NCBI GenBank assembly: GCA_018992685.1
Contig: JACVGT010000009.1
Span: 36,247 to 100,246 of the forward strand
Reading direction: 5' to 3'
Origin: Theionarchaea archaeon
GTDB taxonomy: Archaea; Methanobacteriota_B; Thermococci; Methanofastidiosales; SZ-28-30
DNA: 64,000 bases
A model generated the notes under the pieces. It ran no database searches and was not told where the DNA came from. It saw nothing but the letters and a program-made list of their open reading frames with translations. Positions 18,440 to 26,981 of this stretch are shown piece after piece. Each line of letters starts with the position of its first letter. Within the stretch, counting starts at the first letter, position 1. The translations under genes and the position numbers were made by a program.

Positions 18440-20965
18440 TCATTGAAATACACGCAGAGCTGAGATTCCTAGAAAAATCAACACCAGAACAAGAAATACC
18501 AGGGCAACGTATCGACCCTTCCCCACAGCCAGTCCAATAAGAGCCACAATCAAGCATCCCAATCCCAGTGCCAGACTCGTGGGTGGTTGTAGGACCTGGC
18601 GAGCACTTTCCATGAATTGATCTTCAAAAGAATAGCACTGGTCAGCTTGCCCTGAAATAGCAGATGCTCTGGACCTGTATTCCCGGGCCTTTCTGCCTAC
18701 AGATTCTGCAAAATCTCCATATTCATCAATGAGGTCCGCCAATGACGACTTTTTCTTCTCCAGATCGGCAATAATATCTCCCGTGCTGATATCCTCAAAG
18801 GATTTGTAGAGTTCGCTGGTCTGAAGAGTTTTTATCTTTCCTTCGATATCCTCAATGTCCCTCCTGAAACTGTCTGCTCTTCTTCCCAGGGCAATCTGGA
18901 TGTCATCCAGTGCTGCAGCCACAGAAGTATAGGCCATCTCTGACTGTTCATACGCATTCTTAGCCTCAGAATACTGCTGATTTCGAAAATACCGCTCTCC
19001 ATCACCCTGGTACTGCTCCGCCTGGCTGACCTGGGTATCTACCTCAATGAGTTGCTCACAAAGGCTGATTATCTCATCGCATTCCCGTATCCTGGCAGAT
19101 ATGTCAAGGCGAAGTGTCTCATACAGAGAATCCAGAGACATGGTCAGAAACAGGTTGGAAACGTCTTCAAACGTGTTGCGTGCCCAGGTGGCTTCCACAC
19201 GAGCTTCACTGTATTTTTTGTCCAGCATGAGGAAATGCGCTTCTCTCAACGTGTTATGGGCTTGGGCGAGCTTCTCTGAGGTCTCTTTCAGGACCCTCAT
19301 CTGTGACATTTTTACACTATCGCCCATCTTTGCATACAAATCCCCCGCTTCCCCGAACAAGTACCCTGCTTCCTCATATCCGTAGTTACGCAGCTGCTCC
19401 AAAGCTGTCGCTACGGTTCGGTCTGAATCCATGAATTTCTCACATTCTGTTATCTTCTTCTGGCACTGTACGTTCATGAAGGTGTTCCCTGCTTCTTCAA
19501 ACTTGGTGCGGGCCTGTTCAAAGTAGACCACAGCCTTGATGTATTCTCCCTTCTCCAAGAGGCTCTCTCCCAGGTCGTAGAGCTGCTCTGCCTCTGAATC
19601 CGTTTGTTTCTTGAGCTCTCCAACCCCCATCACATATAGTCCCAGCCCGTATCCGCCCACAATTTCAGGATACTGATCTAGATTTATGTCACCAACCATT
19701 CCTTTGATATAGTTCCCCTGGAGGTTCTCAGAATTCCATATGAGCTCTGTTGTGGAGAATACTGCTATGTAATTGTTTGAAAACACAGTGAGTTCATTTT
19801 GTGAATCTTTATCAAAGTCAGCACATTCCAGGTTCCGAACCTCACCTGAAGTATTAAATGTCTTCAACGTGGTACCATTATAGTCCAGGACATACACCAT
19901 TGAGGCTGCTCCACACATGATATTTCGAGGCCCTATGAATTTCCCTGCGTACACGGTATTGACATCATAGGGAGAAGTAGAATATTCCCACTTGAGATTG
20001 GGATCATCATTGGCAGGATTGGTGTCACCATATTCAATGTTATCCAGAACGTACAGGTACCAGCTTTCCCCCACTATCAGTTCAGGTTCCAGATCAGGGT
20101 CCTGGTCAATTTCGTGGGCTGCTGTATCACTGTCCACGTCATACGCATATATTGTTTTCACAGGGCGGGCAGCATCAACTTCATATTTCCACTTTACTGT
20201 CAGGTCGTGCTCATATACTGTTACTTCATCTGCAGCCACCACAATCTCCTTGGTGGGATCTGCATCATCATCAAAATTCACGATAATAACATCATAGATC
20301 ATGCCCGAAGGCCTGTCTGCCAGTGGCAAATCTCTTGCTCTGTACGTGGGGAGAATGGGTATTGTGCAGTTGTTACAATCAGTATCATAAATGAGAATAT
20401 CCAGGTTGGTCACTGCAATGATCTCCTTGCAGTTGTCTGCATCAATGTCTGAGACCAGAATCTTTCTTACACAACCCGTGATATTGACAGGATTCCCCAT
20501 TCCATCATCATCAAACAACTCCTGGAGTAATACCCCTTCACTGTTGCTCACCCTGATAATGGACGATGTGCCACAATAGCAGCAGCTGGTAAAGATAAGT
20601 TTCCGGGTGGTAGTGCAGATGCTGTCAGCTGCAATGGCTGAAATACATCCATTGGAATAACACGGTTCTGCCGCAGCATCATTCAGGCACAGCTTCTTGT
20701 TCCACACCAGGGTACTGTCTGCCTTGTACTGACTGACGCTTCCGTCGCAGACCATGGCAGTTGCAGATCCAGAAGGAGTGCTGACCATTCTCTCAGAGGA
20801 AGAACCGGTGGCAAGCAAGATTTCACTGTATCCATCTGCATCTAAATCTGTGACCTCAATATCAGTGACTGCACCTGGCGCCTGCCACAGCAGAGAGAAT
20901 TGTATGTCTGCTCGTACTGTGCTCAGCGCCAGCAGCAATAACATGAGAGCGATCTTCATTCTCAT
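18440..20965 (-). CDS. Large secreted FG-GAP/VCBS-repeat protein with coiled coil and C-terminal membrane anchor
   Basis: 841 residues. Signal peptide at 1-19 (MKIALMLLLLALSTVRA). Residues 25-450 hold FG-GAP-like repeats with Ca2+-loop patterns (DLDADGYSEILLATG, DIDADNCKEIIAV, DINLDQYPEIVGGYG), suggesting a propeller. Residues 455-780 are helical, TPR- and coiled-coil-like (QLYDLGESLLEKGEYIKAVV, QAEQYQGDGERYFRNQQYSE). Two membrane helices at 789-838 anchor the C-terminus. This is a surface protein with the propeller outside. TTTATATAG near 20990-20998 makes the ATG leaderless. The ligand is unknown. Confidence 0.82.
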   Translation of the reverse strand: MRMKIALMLLLLALSTVRADIQFSLLWQAPGAVTDIEVTDLDADGYSEILLATGSSSERMVSTPSGSATAMVCDGSVSQYKADSTLVWNKKLCLNDAAAEPCYSNGCISAIAADSICTTTRKLIFTSCCYCGTSSIIRVSNSEGVLLQELFDDDGMGNPVNITGCVRKILVSDIDADNCKEIIAVTNLDILIYDTDCNNCTIPILPTYRARDLPLADRPSGMIYDVIIVNFDDDADPTKEIVVAADEVTVYEHDLTVKWKYEVDAARPVKTIYAYDVDSDTAAHEIDQDPDLEPELIVGESWYLYVLDNIEYGDTNPANDDPNLKWEYSTSPYDVNTVYAGKFIGPRNIMCGAASMVYVLDYNGTTLKTFNTSGEVRNLECADFDKDSQNELTVFSNNYIAVFSTTELIWNSENLQGNYIKGMVGDINLDQYPEIVGGYGLGLYVMGVGELKKQTDSEAEQLYDLGESLLEKGEYIKAVVYFEQARTKFEEAGNTFMNVQCQKKITECEKFMDSDRTVATALEQLRNYGYEEAGYLFGEAGDLYAKMGDSVKMSQMRVLKETSEKLAQAHNTLREAHFLMLDKKYSEARVEATWARNTFEDVSNLFLTMSLDSLYETLRLDISARIRECDEIISLCEQLIEVDTQVSQAEQYQGDGERYFRNQQYSEAKNAYEQSEMAYTSVAAALDDIQIALGRRADSFRRDIEDIEGKIKTLQTSELYKSFEDISTGDIIADLEKKKSSLADLIDEYGDFAESVGRKAREYRSRASAISGQADQCYSFEDQFMESARQVLQPPTSLALGLGCLIVALIGLAVGKGRYVALVFLVLVLIFLGISALRVFQ

Positions 20966-21079
20966 AAATCATTATTACTTATCAATACTATATAAAGATT
21001 TCGATTCAGCACGTGGATTTACAGTGAACCATTGACAGACATGGTAGAAATTGCCGGTTACCAGGCGTTCACGTACAAT

Positions 21080-21766
21080 TCATTTCTGTTTCAGCAGGTC
21101 TCTGAGCTTCCTGGATTCTTCTCTTGCCCTTTTTTCATCCATCACCCGCTCCAGAACATTCCTGCAGATTTCCGATACCAGGGCATCCAGCTCTTCTGAC
21201 GTGATGTGCCTCTCTGAGATGTCGAGCTTCATGATGTGGCTTCTCATGATAGTTTCCGACATGAAATCGCCAAACAGGTTTGCCAGAAACGCTTCGATAT
21301 CTTTCATGATTTCATAGGGATTCTTATGAGCTCGTTTTTCAATAGTCTTCTCTGACGGTTTCTTGGTCATCAGGTGAGAGATGCCTTCCCGTTCCAGCAT
21401 CCTGACCAGGTCATCCACATCTGGAACAGGGACATCCACGTGATGGGTGAGAAAGTCAGAAGAAACAGACGGGAATCCGTGGATATCGGTGTACCACTTG
21501 AGAGCGAATTCTGCCCGTTCTTTTTCCAGAGAGTATACAGACAGAGTCCCTTCTACAGCGTTCCAGATTTTCTCCAGTGCCTCCTCTCCACCGCTCTTTT
21601 CGAAGGTGGCGGCCCGTACCGCTCCATCAATGATTAACAAGTTCCCTGTCTCCTGGTTTGCATACTTGACGACGCCGGTGAACCGAATCTCCTGCAGTTC
21701 TCTCAATAAGGTATCGATTTCTCTAACCTCTACCTCTCTCTGCAGTGGGCCTGTTGGAAAATCCAT
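21080..21766 (-). CDS. DUF2226/PATAN-like protein, third gene of operon
   Basis: 228 residues. The first 90 match the small beta module shared by this operon: FTGVVKYANQETGNLLIIDG then VRAATFEKSGGEEALEKIW, like DUF2226 or PATAN (DUF4388) domains. The C-terminal half is helical and charged (NPYEIMKDIEAFLANLFGDF, then a long Lys/Arg/Glu helix). No enzyme motif is seen. Its ATG directly abuts the stop of the preceding gene. PATAN-type modules are linked to signalling and protein contacts, so a scaffold role is plausible. Confidence 0.7.
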   Translation of the reverse strand: MDFPTGPLQREVEVREIDTLLRELQEIRFTGVVKYANQETGNLLIIDGAVRAATFEKSGGEEALEKIWNAVEGTLSVYSLEKERAEFALKWYTDIHGFPSVSSDFLTHHVDVPVPDVDDLVRMLEREGISHLMTKKPSEKTIEKRAHKNPYEIMKDIEAFLANLFGDFMSETIMRSHIMKLDISERHITSEELDALVSEICRNVLERVMDEKRAREESRKLRDLLKQK

Positions 21767-22927
21767 TTACTCACCCTGGTCCTTTCGTCTGGATTTCCAC
21801 CTTTTCTTGAACTCTTTGGCCAACGAGACTTCCTTCATAAGATCTTGCCCCATTTCACCCAGTAACCGCCTTACAAGAACATCATCTGTTTCCTCCTCCT
21901 CAAAAGGCTGAGAAACGTGTGGAGAGGATGATAATTGATAGAAATCAACGATCCCTGACGATTCCATGTCATCATAAATCTTCCGAAGCGCCTCCCTGCC
22001 CATGAGTTCCCCTGAAGGATCCATGATCAGTGCTGCCTGAATCTTTCCCTTACCCAGGACCATGAGTCCTCTGGCATCGTCTGAGCGTACCCACAGGTAC
22101 CCGTCAAAGTTCCGGGAGGCTGCACTCCGCAGGAGGGCTTCAAACGAGAATGTACCGTTACAGGGGGCGTTGAGGACCAAGGTTCCTCGCTCCAGCCCCA
22201 TCATCTTCAATGCCATAAACCGTTTCAGATCTTCAGACGCCTTTTCTGAGGATATGGTCTCCTCAACAGGCGATTTCAACCGTGACGCATTGTTGAAAAA
22301 AAGATAGTCGTCTACGAACTTTCGTCCCTGTTTATAGGCCTTCCCTTCAGTAAAAAACAGAGCAATCTCCCTCAAAGCCTCATCTCCCAGTCGTACAGAA
22401 TCTGCTGATTCGAGTACAGCAGCCACAGGAGTTTCCTTAAACAGAATTGCACCTTCCTGGACGAAATCTTCGACTTCTCTGGTGACCCGCAGGCACCCCA
22501 CCAGGGATTGACGTTCCAGCTGAAGAAGGACATCCAGAAGGTCTCCACTCTTCACACCGGATAGGACTCCCGTGAACAGAGAGGTTCCAATCTTGAACTT
22601 TTCTGTCGTTCCAGGAGCAAGGAACGTCTCAGGATGGTCTTTCCTTATGCGTTCGAGTGTTTCCTCCCGATATGTAGCTATTTCAGCCAGGGCCTCCTGA
22701 TTCAGGGATAAAATATGGTCGAGTGCCTGTCTGCTGTACAGTTTTCTACCATCAGCGAATTCTGAGAACGCACCAATGATCTCCCGATTCTCAAAGAAAA
22801 CAAAATGATCGTGAAGTCCATTATCCTCTACCGTGAGCCGAACATATCCAGTGTCAACGGCATCCAGCACTTCCTGAGGGTATACCCCTCTACGAAGATC
22901 AACCTCTTTTGCTGCAGGCAATCGCAT
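21767..22927 (-). CDS. DUF2226/PATAN-like protein with about three repeated modules
   Basis: 386 residues with three related modules: TGYVRLTVEDNGLHDHFVFF then ENREIIGAFS; LLQLERQSLVGCLRVTR then EGAILFKETPVAAVLES; and FDGYLWVRSDDARGLMVLG then KGKIQAALIMD. Each is a short beta-sheet unit with an ...G.I.AA... strand. The C-terminus is charged (EFKKRWKSRRKDQGE). It sits between two genes with the same module, 3 nt after the first. No catalytic residues are visible. Confidence 0.7.
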   Translation of the reverse strand: MRLPAAKEVDLRRGVYPQEVLDAVDTGYVRLTVEDNGLHDHFVFFENREIIGAFSEFADGRKLYSRQALDHILSLNQEALAEIATYREETLERIRKDHPETFLAPGTTEKFKIGTSLFTGVLSGVKSGDLLDVLLQLERQSLVGCLRVTREVEDFVQEGAILFKETPVAAVLESADSVRLGDEALREIALFFTEGKAYKQGRKFVDDYLFFNNASRLKSPVEETISSEKASEDLKRFMALKMMGLERGTLVLNAPCNGTFSFEALLRSAASRNFDGYLWVRSDDARGLMVLGKGKIQAALIMDPSGELMGREALRKIYDDMESSGIVDFYQLSSSPHVSQPFEEEETDDVLVRRLLGEMGQDLMKEVSLAKEFKKRWKSRRKDQGE

Positions 22928-22930
22928 GAG

Positions 22931-23518
22931 TCACGCCTCTTTTTTCTTCCGGTAGAACCCTTCCAGGTTGAGCCTTTTCATCAATCCCTCACGCAGTTCC
23001 TCCAGATCACCTGATCCTAGCTTGTTGAGGGTTTCAAGTTCCTCTTTTCTGGGTTCAACCTGAAGCGTGGGTTTCCGAGGAGCAGCATCTGTGCCCAAAA
23101 CAGCTGCTAATTCTTCTCTGCGATTAAAAAGCCCCTCATCTACTTCTGCTTCTGTTTCTTCCTTCTTTATGGCCTGTTTCGTTGGCATTCCCAGAGTTTC
23201 TTCAGTTACCTCCGCCTCCGGGAATCGATCAAGGAGCAAAGCCACCAGGGGGTAACGGTGCACCTTGATCTCAGTATTGTAATCATTGGAAACTTCAATC
23301 ATCAATGATACAGCCTCTCGACCCTCAGACCTGGAATCACCCTCAAAGAGTGCCAGGCGGGGCCGGCCGTCAAAGAACAGTATTTGCCCCAGGGAGTTAT
23401 CCTCGCCCACGACTTCTACGTATCCCGAAAAATCATTTTCAAGGTTCTCCAGTAATTCTCTCAGAGCATGATGACCTCCGGCTCTGGCTTCGATAATTTC
23501 TCCCTTGGGAATGTCCAT
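22931..23518 (-). CDS. DUF2226/PATAN-like protein, first gene of operon
   Basis: 195 residues from the ATG at 23518; CCTTAAAAG near 23542-23549 makes this a leaderless start, better than an in-frame TTG at 23527. The N-terminal module ALRELLENLENDFSGYVEVV then GQILFFDGRPRLALFEGD is the clearest in the operon and close to archaeal DUF2226. A linker rich in Glu/Lys follows, and the C-terminus is charged (DLEELREGLMKRLNLEGFYR). Three adjacent genes with one module type suggest subunits of a single complex. Confidence 0.7.
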   Translation of the reverse strand: MDIPKGEIIEARAGGHHALRELLENLENDFSGYVEVVGEDNSLGQILFFDGRPRLALFEGDSRSEGREAVSLMIEVSNDYNTEIKVHRYPLVALLLDRFPEAEVTEETLGMPTKQAIKKEETEAEVDEGLFNRREELAAVLGTDAAPRKPTLQVEPRKEELETLNKLGSGDLEELREGLMKRLNLEGFYRKKKEA

Positions 23519-23562
23519 GGTGGTCAATGGTGAATGTAAACTTTTAAGGTTTTCTGTGGTCG

Positions 23563-24102
23563 CTACAGCAGGCTTTCGAGCTGTAGCTTGCCATCGGAGG
23601 GACCCTCAGCAAAGATGATATCATTCTGCATGAGGCGAAAATCCTTCTGGGGATTGAGCAAGTACTCCTTCCCTCGTTTGACCAGGAAGATGTGCATCCC
23701 CGTCTTGGTGGCAACCTTCAATTCTTCCAGGGTTTGATCTGCCAGGACGGAGTCCTGCGATATATGAAACCGGGCTACAACTTCTTCAGTTTCCTGCATT
23801 GCTTCTGCGAATATGGGGTGGATTTCTCCCCTGAAGACGTTTAAGGCAATTTCAAGAGCAGCATCTGCAATACTCTCAGTAGCATTGATGAGTTCCAGGA
23901 CGGAGAGGAACCGTTCTTTGCTGATGTCTCTCACCATGTCCAGGACAGTCATCTTGGCCTGGTAGTTCAGGATATCCATTTTTTCTTCCAGTTCTTCAAC
24001 ATCTTCTGCTATTTCTGTGTCTCTAAAGAGTAGGGCGGCAAAAGCCAGATCTATCATTAATTCTGAGGTATCCTTCATCTCCTGAATTGTTTCCCTGAGC
24101 AT
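23563..24102 (-). CDS. PhoU-like plus TrkA_C (RCK_C) protein
   Basis: 179 residues from the ATG at 24102, 1 nt after the stop of its paralogue and with GGAGGAG upstream. A longer frame to 24303 is an artefact overlapping that gene. Residues 1-100 are PhoU-like helices (IQEMKDTSELMIDLAFAALL, DVEELEEKMDILNYQ). Residues 120-179 are a TrkA_C/RCK_C domain (SVLADQTLEELKVATKTGMH, DIIFAEGPSDG) of the type that binds cyclic dinucleotides or other ligands. Such pairs regulate K+ transport in archaea and bacteria. No channel gene is adjacent. Confidence 0.85.
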   Translation of the reverse strand: MLRETIQEMKDTSELMIDLAFAALLFRDTEIAEDVEELEEKMDILNYQAKMTVLDMVRDISKERFLSVLELINATESIADAALEIALNVFRGEIHPIFAEAMQETEEVVARFHISQDSVLADQTLEELKVATKTGMHIFLVKRGKEYLLNPQKDFRLMQNDIIFAEGPSDGKLQLESLL

Positions 24103-24103
24103 T

Positions 24104-24694
24104 CTACCACTTGCTCCTCCTGCCCTTGGCGATTTCTTTGAGAATGAGGTGGCCCTCTTCTGTCCCGCGGGCCATGAGGACATCGTTGTTGCTGAAAATG
24201 AATCGCTTGGGGGGGTTATACACCCATCGTTTACCTCTCCTGACAGCAATGATGGTGACACCAATGCGGGAAGCGAGTTCTGATTCTCTGAGAGGGATTC
24301 CAATGAGCTTGGACTGTTCTTCCAGTTCTACCCTGAAGATCTTTTCATCAGTGTATTTGAGGGATTCCTGTATGACGGAGTGAATGTCCAGATCACGGGC
24401 GACAGTTTCTGCAATGTTCTGGGCGTGGTTTGAGATGTCCTTTATGGCTGTTGCGACGTTCAAAATCTCTGAGATTTGTTCTGCATCTTCCCGGGTCCGG
24501 GAAGCGAGGAGGGCTCTGATGGTTAACTGGTAGTGTAGTTCGTCCATGGTTTCTTCAAGGGCATACACTTCGTCAGCAATTGCTTCTGAATCAAAGAGAA
24601 CGGAAGAATAAGCCAGGTCAACGATGAGTTCTGAGATGTTTTTCATTTCGATAAAGATCTCTTTGAGGTTCATGTCCTCAGGATGTTTGTCCAT
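24104..24694 (-). CDS. PhoU-like plus TrkA_C (RCK_C) protein
   Basis: 196 residues. Same layout as its downstream paralogue: PhoU-like helices (FIEMKNISELIVDLAYSSVL, VYALEETMDELHYQ) and a C-terminal RCK_C domain (IGIPLRESELASRIGVTIIA, NDVLMARGTEEG). CTTAAAAAC near 24717-24725 puts the transcript start at the ATG. The two genes look like a tandem duplication whose products may form a heteromer. The likely role is ligand-controlled regulation of K+ or another ion, judged from the family only. Confidence 0.85.
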   Translation of the reverse strand: MDKHPEDMNLKEIFIEMKNISELIVDLAYSSVLFDSEAIADEVYALEETMDELHYQLTIRALLASRTREDAEQISEILNVATAIKDISNHAQNIAETVARDLDIHSVIQESLKYTDEKIFRVELEEQSKLIGIPLRESELASRIGVTIIAVRRGKRWVYNPPKRFIFSNNDVLMARGTEEGHLILKEIAKGRRSKW

Positions 24695-24902
24695 TAAGGT
24701 AGTGTGGGTATTGGAGTTTTTAAGATTTTGTATGGGTTGGCCAGGTTCTGGTGAAAGAGTGGTGCTATTGTGTGGGATAACCGGAGGTAACGGCGGGATT
24801 GCGTGGGTTCGTCACAAAGTGGTTGCAGCAGCAATCTCAGGGGTTCAGGTAATGCTTCGTCCTTTTCTTTGATGGTAAACTTGATTCACTGCACTCAATT
24901 CT

Positions 24903-25067
24903 CTAATCCTTTTCACATAATTCCTTGAGTCTTTCCCATAGCTCGTCTTCATCCATTTCTTTGATCATTCTGGGACTCAAGGAAGGTGGTCGATCATCTG
25001 ACCGATACACCGGGTACTTATACTTATCAGAGGATTCCTTGCGCTCAAAAATCTTGCGGAATGGCAT
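24903..25067 (-). CDS. 54-residue charged protein
   Basis: An ATG at 25067 opens 54 codons: MPFRKIFERKESSDKYKYPV at the start and ELWERLKELCEKD at the end. AAGGTG is 8 nt upstream of the ATG and CTATAAAGG near 25094-25102 is a good TATA box, so a full promoter and ribosome binding site support it. The body is polar with one Pro/Ser stretch and an amphipathic C-terminal helix. No family is recognised. Confidence 0.65.
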   Translation of the reverse strand: MPFRKIFERKESSDKYKYPVYRSDDRPPSLSPRMIKEMDEDELWERLKELCEKD

Positions 25068-25211
25068 TGTGTACACCTTGTCATGTAGAGTTCATTGTAG
25101 TCCTTTATAGACGTATGGCAGACATCCAGAAAATTCCCACGTTGAGGACTACACTCTTGCTCTATTCTGTTCTCCCAACTGCATTCTTAAAGATTCTCCG
25201 CTTCTCAGTTC

Positions 25212-25335
25212 TCTGATCACTTCGACACCTGCAGCAGCCACGGAGATCGACGTTTCAGAAAAGATGCCGGCAGTGCCTCAGAGGCGTGCGGAAGCACGTG
25301 ATCTGAGAGCGTTTGCGTTGCTAGGTGTCCAGCAG
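25212..25335 (+). ncRNA. Candidate structured RNA in a gene-free gap
   Basis: Within 25068-25400, which has no other gene, GACACCT (25224-25230) pairs with AGGTGTC (25323-25329). Inside is a nested hairpin CTCAG..CGTGC-GGAA-GCACG..CTGAG with a GNRA-type loop. CTTAAAG near 25184-25190 could be its promoter. The strand is not certain, since stems fold on both. It is not recognisable as SRP, RNase P or a tRNA. Confidence 0.35.
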
Positions 25336-25385
25336 CAATTCCATCAACTATCTAACCTATTCCTGCTACATTCTCTTTCACGAAC

Positions 25386-25400
25386 AGAAGAAAAGAAAAA
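25386..25400 (-). terminator. T-rich terminator after the DsrE2-like gene
   Basis: Minus-strand T tracts (ATTTTTCTTTTC) follow the stop of the DsrE2-like gene, as in archaeal terminators. Confidence 0.45.
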
Positions 25401-25865
25401 TCAAATAAAGAGAGTAATATCAGCTTTGGATGCTTCCTGAACGTAGGTTGCGACACCTACAACATCATCTACGGGGATTAAATCCTCTTTCCGAACACCC
25501 ATAACTCTCATGGACATCTCACAGGCCAGGAAGGTCACTCCCAGTTCTTTTGCGTCTTTGATCATCTCTCGAGGCAGTCTAACGTTTTTCTTCTTCATCA
25601 TCCGTTTCATCAGCCATCGTCCCATCCCCAGCATATTCAGCCTTGAAGGGCCAATAGCATCGCCGCCTCTGGCCATCACATTGAACATCTTGCCCATGAA
25701 CCCTTCGCCTTTCCATGCGCCCCCTTTCTTTATCACATTCAATCCCCAGAATGTGGAAAACAATGTCACGTCCATGCCTGAGGCAGCTGCCCCGGTAGCC
25801 ACAGTCAGAGCAGCCATAGCCTTGTCCAGATCTCCGCTAAACACAATAATAGACGCTTTTCCCAT
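25401..25865 (-). CDS. DsrE2-like (DsrE/DsrF-fold) protein
   Basis: 154 residues. The N-terminus ASIIVFSGDLDKAMAALTVA then GMDVTLFSTFWGLNVIKKG is the DsrE2/peroxiredoxin-like DsrE family. The conserved Cys is in TFLACEMSMRVMGV; Lys/Met-rich helices lie between. Proteins of this type work with TusA to shuttle persulfide sulfur. The gene follows the tusA-like gene with only 2 nt between, a pairing known from sulfur-metabolising microbes. It acts in sulfur trafficking in the cytoplasm or at the membrane. Confidence 0.87.
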   Translation of the reverse strand: MGKASIIVFSGDLDKAMAALTVATGAAASGMDVTLFSTFWGLNVIKKGGAWKGEGFMGKMFNVMARGGDAIGPSRLNMLGMGRWLMKRMMKKKNVRLPREMIKDAKELGVTFLACEMSMRVMGVRKEDLIPVDDVVGVATYVQEASKADITLFI

Positions 25866-25867
25866 GG

Positions 25868-26095
25868 TTACACCGTTCTAGCAAAGTACCTGACAAAAGT
25901 ATCATCTGGCTCAGAACCCAGAAACTCATTTCCTGTCTGTTCACACCAGGCAGGTACATCCCTCTTTGCACCTTCATCATCTGCCCACAATTCAATTATC
26001 TTTCCTGAATCCATTTTTCTCCTCTGTTTGGCCAGTTCCACGATGGGCTGAGGACATACCATACCTCTACTATCCAGTTTTACATCTGATTCCAT
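25868..26095 (-). CDS. tusA: TusA/SirA-like sulfur carrier
   Basis: 75 residues from the ATG at 26095, with GAGGTGAT just upstream; a frame to 26152 runs through the promoter. The signature SRGMVCPQPIVELAKQ holds the CPxP motif whose Cys carries the persulfide. The C-terminal half (IIELWADDEGAKRDVPAW, NEFLG) completes the two-layer fold. It hands sulfur to or from DsrE-type partners. It is divergent from the lrp-dsrE-dsrF operon, so the sulfur genes share one promoter region. Confidence 0.92.
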   Translation of the reverse strand: MESDVKLDSRGMVCPQPIVELAKQRRKMDSGKIIELWADDEGAKRDVPAWCEQTGNEFLGSEPDDTFVRYFARTV

Positions 26096-26135
26096 TCTAT
26101 CACCTCTACTACACAAATGTTCAAAATTCCCATTG

Positions 26136-26163
26136 ATTTTATACAATCGCAAGATTTATAAAA
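26136..26163. promoter_or_regulatory. Back-to-back promoters of the sulfur-relay genes
   Basis: TATA boxes lie in both directions: GTATAAAAT (minus, near 26136-26145) for tusA and TTTATAAAA (plus, 26155-26163) for the Lrp gene. They are only about 10 bp apart, so one regulator could control both sides; the adjacent Lrp protein is an obvious candidate. Confidence 0.6.
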
Positions 26164-26183
26164 GTTTCGACTTTACTTTGTGC

Positions 26184-26621
26184 ATGGATGAAATCGACAG
26201 ATCAATCTTGAACGTACTCCAGGACAATTCCCGGCTGTCCTTCAGAAAGATCGCCCAGAAGATTGGCGTGACTGCGGCAACAGTCAGTGCCCGGGTGTCG
26301 GATCTGGAGAGCAGGGGTATCATAAAGAAGTACACAGTCCTCCTTGATTACGACCAGCTTGATAAGGAGACCTTGCTCATCACACTGGATGCAGATTTGT
26401 CCCAGATTGACGACATAGTCCAGGCTATGGTGGGGCTCCCAGAAATATGCTGCATTCTGCGGGTTACAGGGAACTTCGACCTAGTGGCGCTGATGAGGTG
26501 TGACGGCCATAGAGGTGCGCGGACGGTCTTGAACAGCATCAAGAGCATACCGGGGGTACGAATGGTGAACAGTCAGATGGTCTTACAGACTCTCCAGGAG
26601 ACCCTGTGTGTGAAAATGTAG
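26184..26621 (+). CDS. Lrp/AsnC-family transcription regulator
   Basis: 145 residues from the ATG at 26184, which is 25 nt after its TATA box (leaderless). The N-terminal winged helix-turn-helix is typical (DEIDRSILNVLQDNSRLSFR, KIAQKIGVTAATVSARVSDL). The RAM ligand domain follows (ETLLITLDADLSQIDD, LRVTGNFDLVALMRC). It is encoded between divergent sulfur-relay genes and heads the dsrE-dsrF operon, so it probably regulates them. The effector is unknown. Confidence 0.92.
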   Translation: MDEIDRSILNVLQDNSRLSFRKIAQKIGVTAATVSARVSDLESRGIIKKYTVLLDYDQLDKETLLITLDADLSQIDDIVQAMVGLPEICCILRVTGNFDLVALMRCDGHRGARTVLNSIKSIPGVRMVNSQMVLQTLQETLCVKM

Positions 26622-26629
26622 GTGGGAGA

Positions 26630-26980
26630 ATGAATATTGGTGTTATGGTTTTAGAAGGGCCGTATCAGACAGAAAGTGTGGATACAGCCATACATTTCGT
26701 GGAGGCAGCTCTCGAGAAAGGGCATACAGTAAAAGGGATTTTTTTATTCATGGACGGTGTGTATAACAGTAACAAGCGTGTAAATCCTTCAGGAGAAAGG
26801 AATGTTGTTGCCATGTTAAATGCAGTGGGTGAAAAGGTTCCCGTCACCGCCTGCGCCGCCTGTGCACAGTTTCGAGCAGTGAAAAAAGACACAGTTGCCG
26901 ACAATGTGAGATTGGGCGGTCTGGGAGAACTGGTTAGCCTGGTACAGACATGTGATAAGATTGTTACTTTTGGTGGTTGA
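26630..26980 (+). CDS. dsrE: DsrE/TusD-like sulfur relay protein
   Basis: 116 residues from the ATG at 26630 with AGGTGGGAG upstream. MNIGVMVLEGPYQTESVDTA and KGHTVKGIFLFMDGVYNSN are the DsrE pattern. Cys residues in VTACAACAQFRAV sit where the TusD catalytic Cys is found. With DsrF and DsrH it forms the TusBCD/DsrEFH hexamer that receives sulfur from TusA and passes it on for tRNA thiolation or dissimilatory sulfur use. It is followed 1 nt later by dsrF. Confidence 0.88.
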   Translation: MNIGVMVLEGPYQTESVDTAIHFVEAALEKGHTVKGIFLFMDGVYNSNKRVNPSGERNVVAMLNAVGEKVPVTACAACAQFRAVKKDTVADNVRLGGLGELVSLVQTCDKIVTFGG

Positions 26981-26981
26981 T

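Noticed and set aside
24703-24902. Plus-strand frame reading GGNGGIAWVRHKVV
   Set aside because: GGAGGT is present, but no start codon lies at proper distance and the frame is very short.
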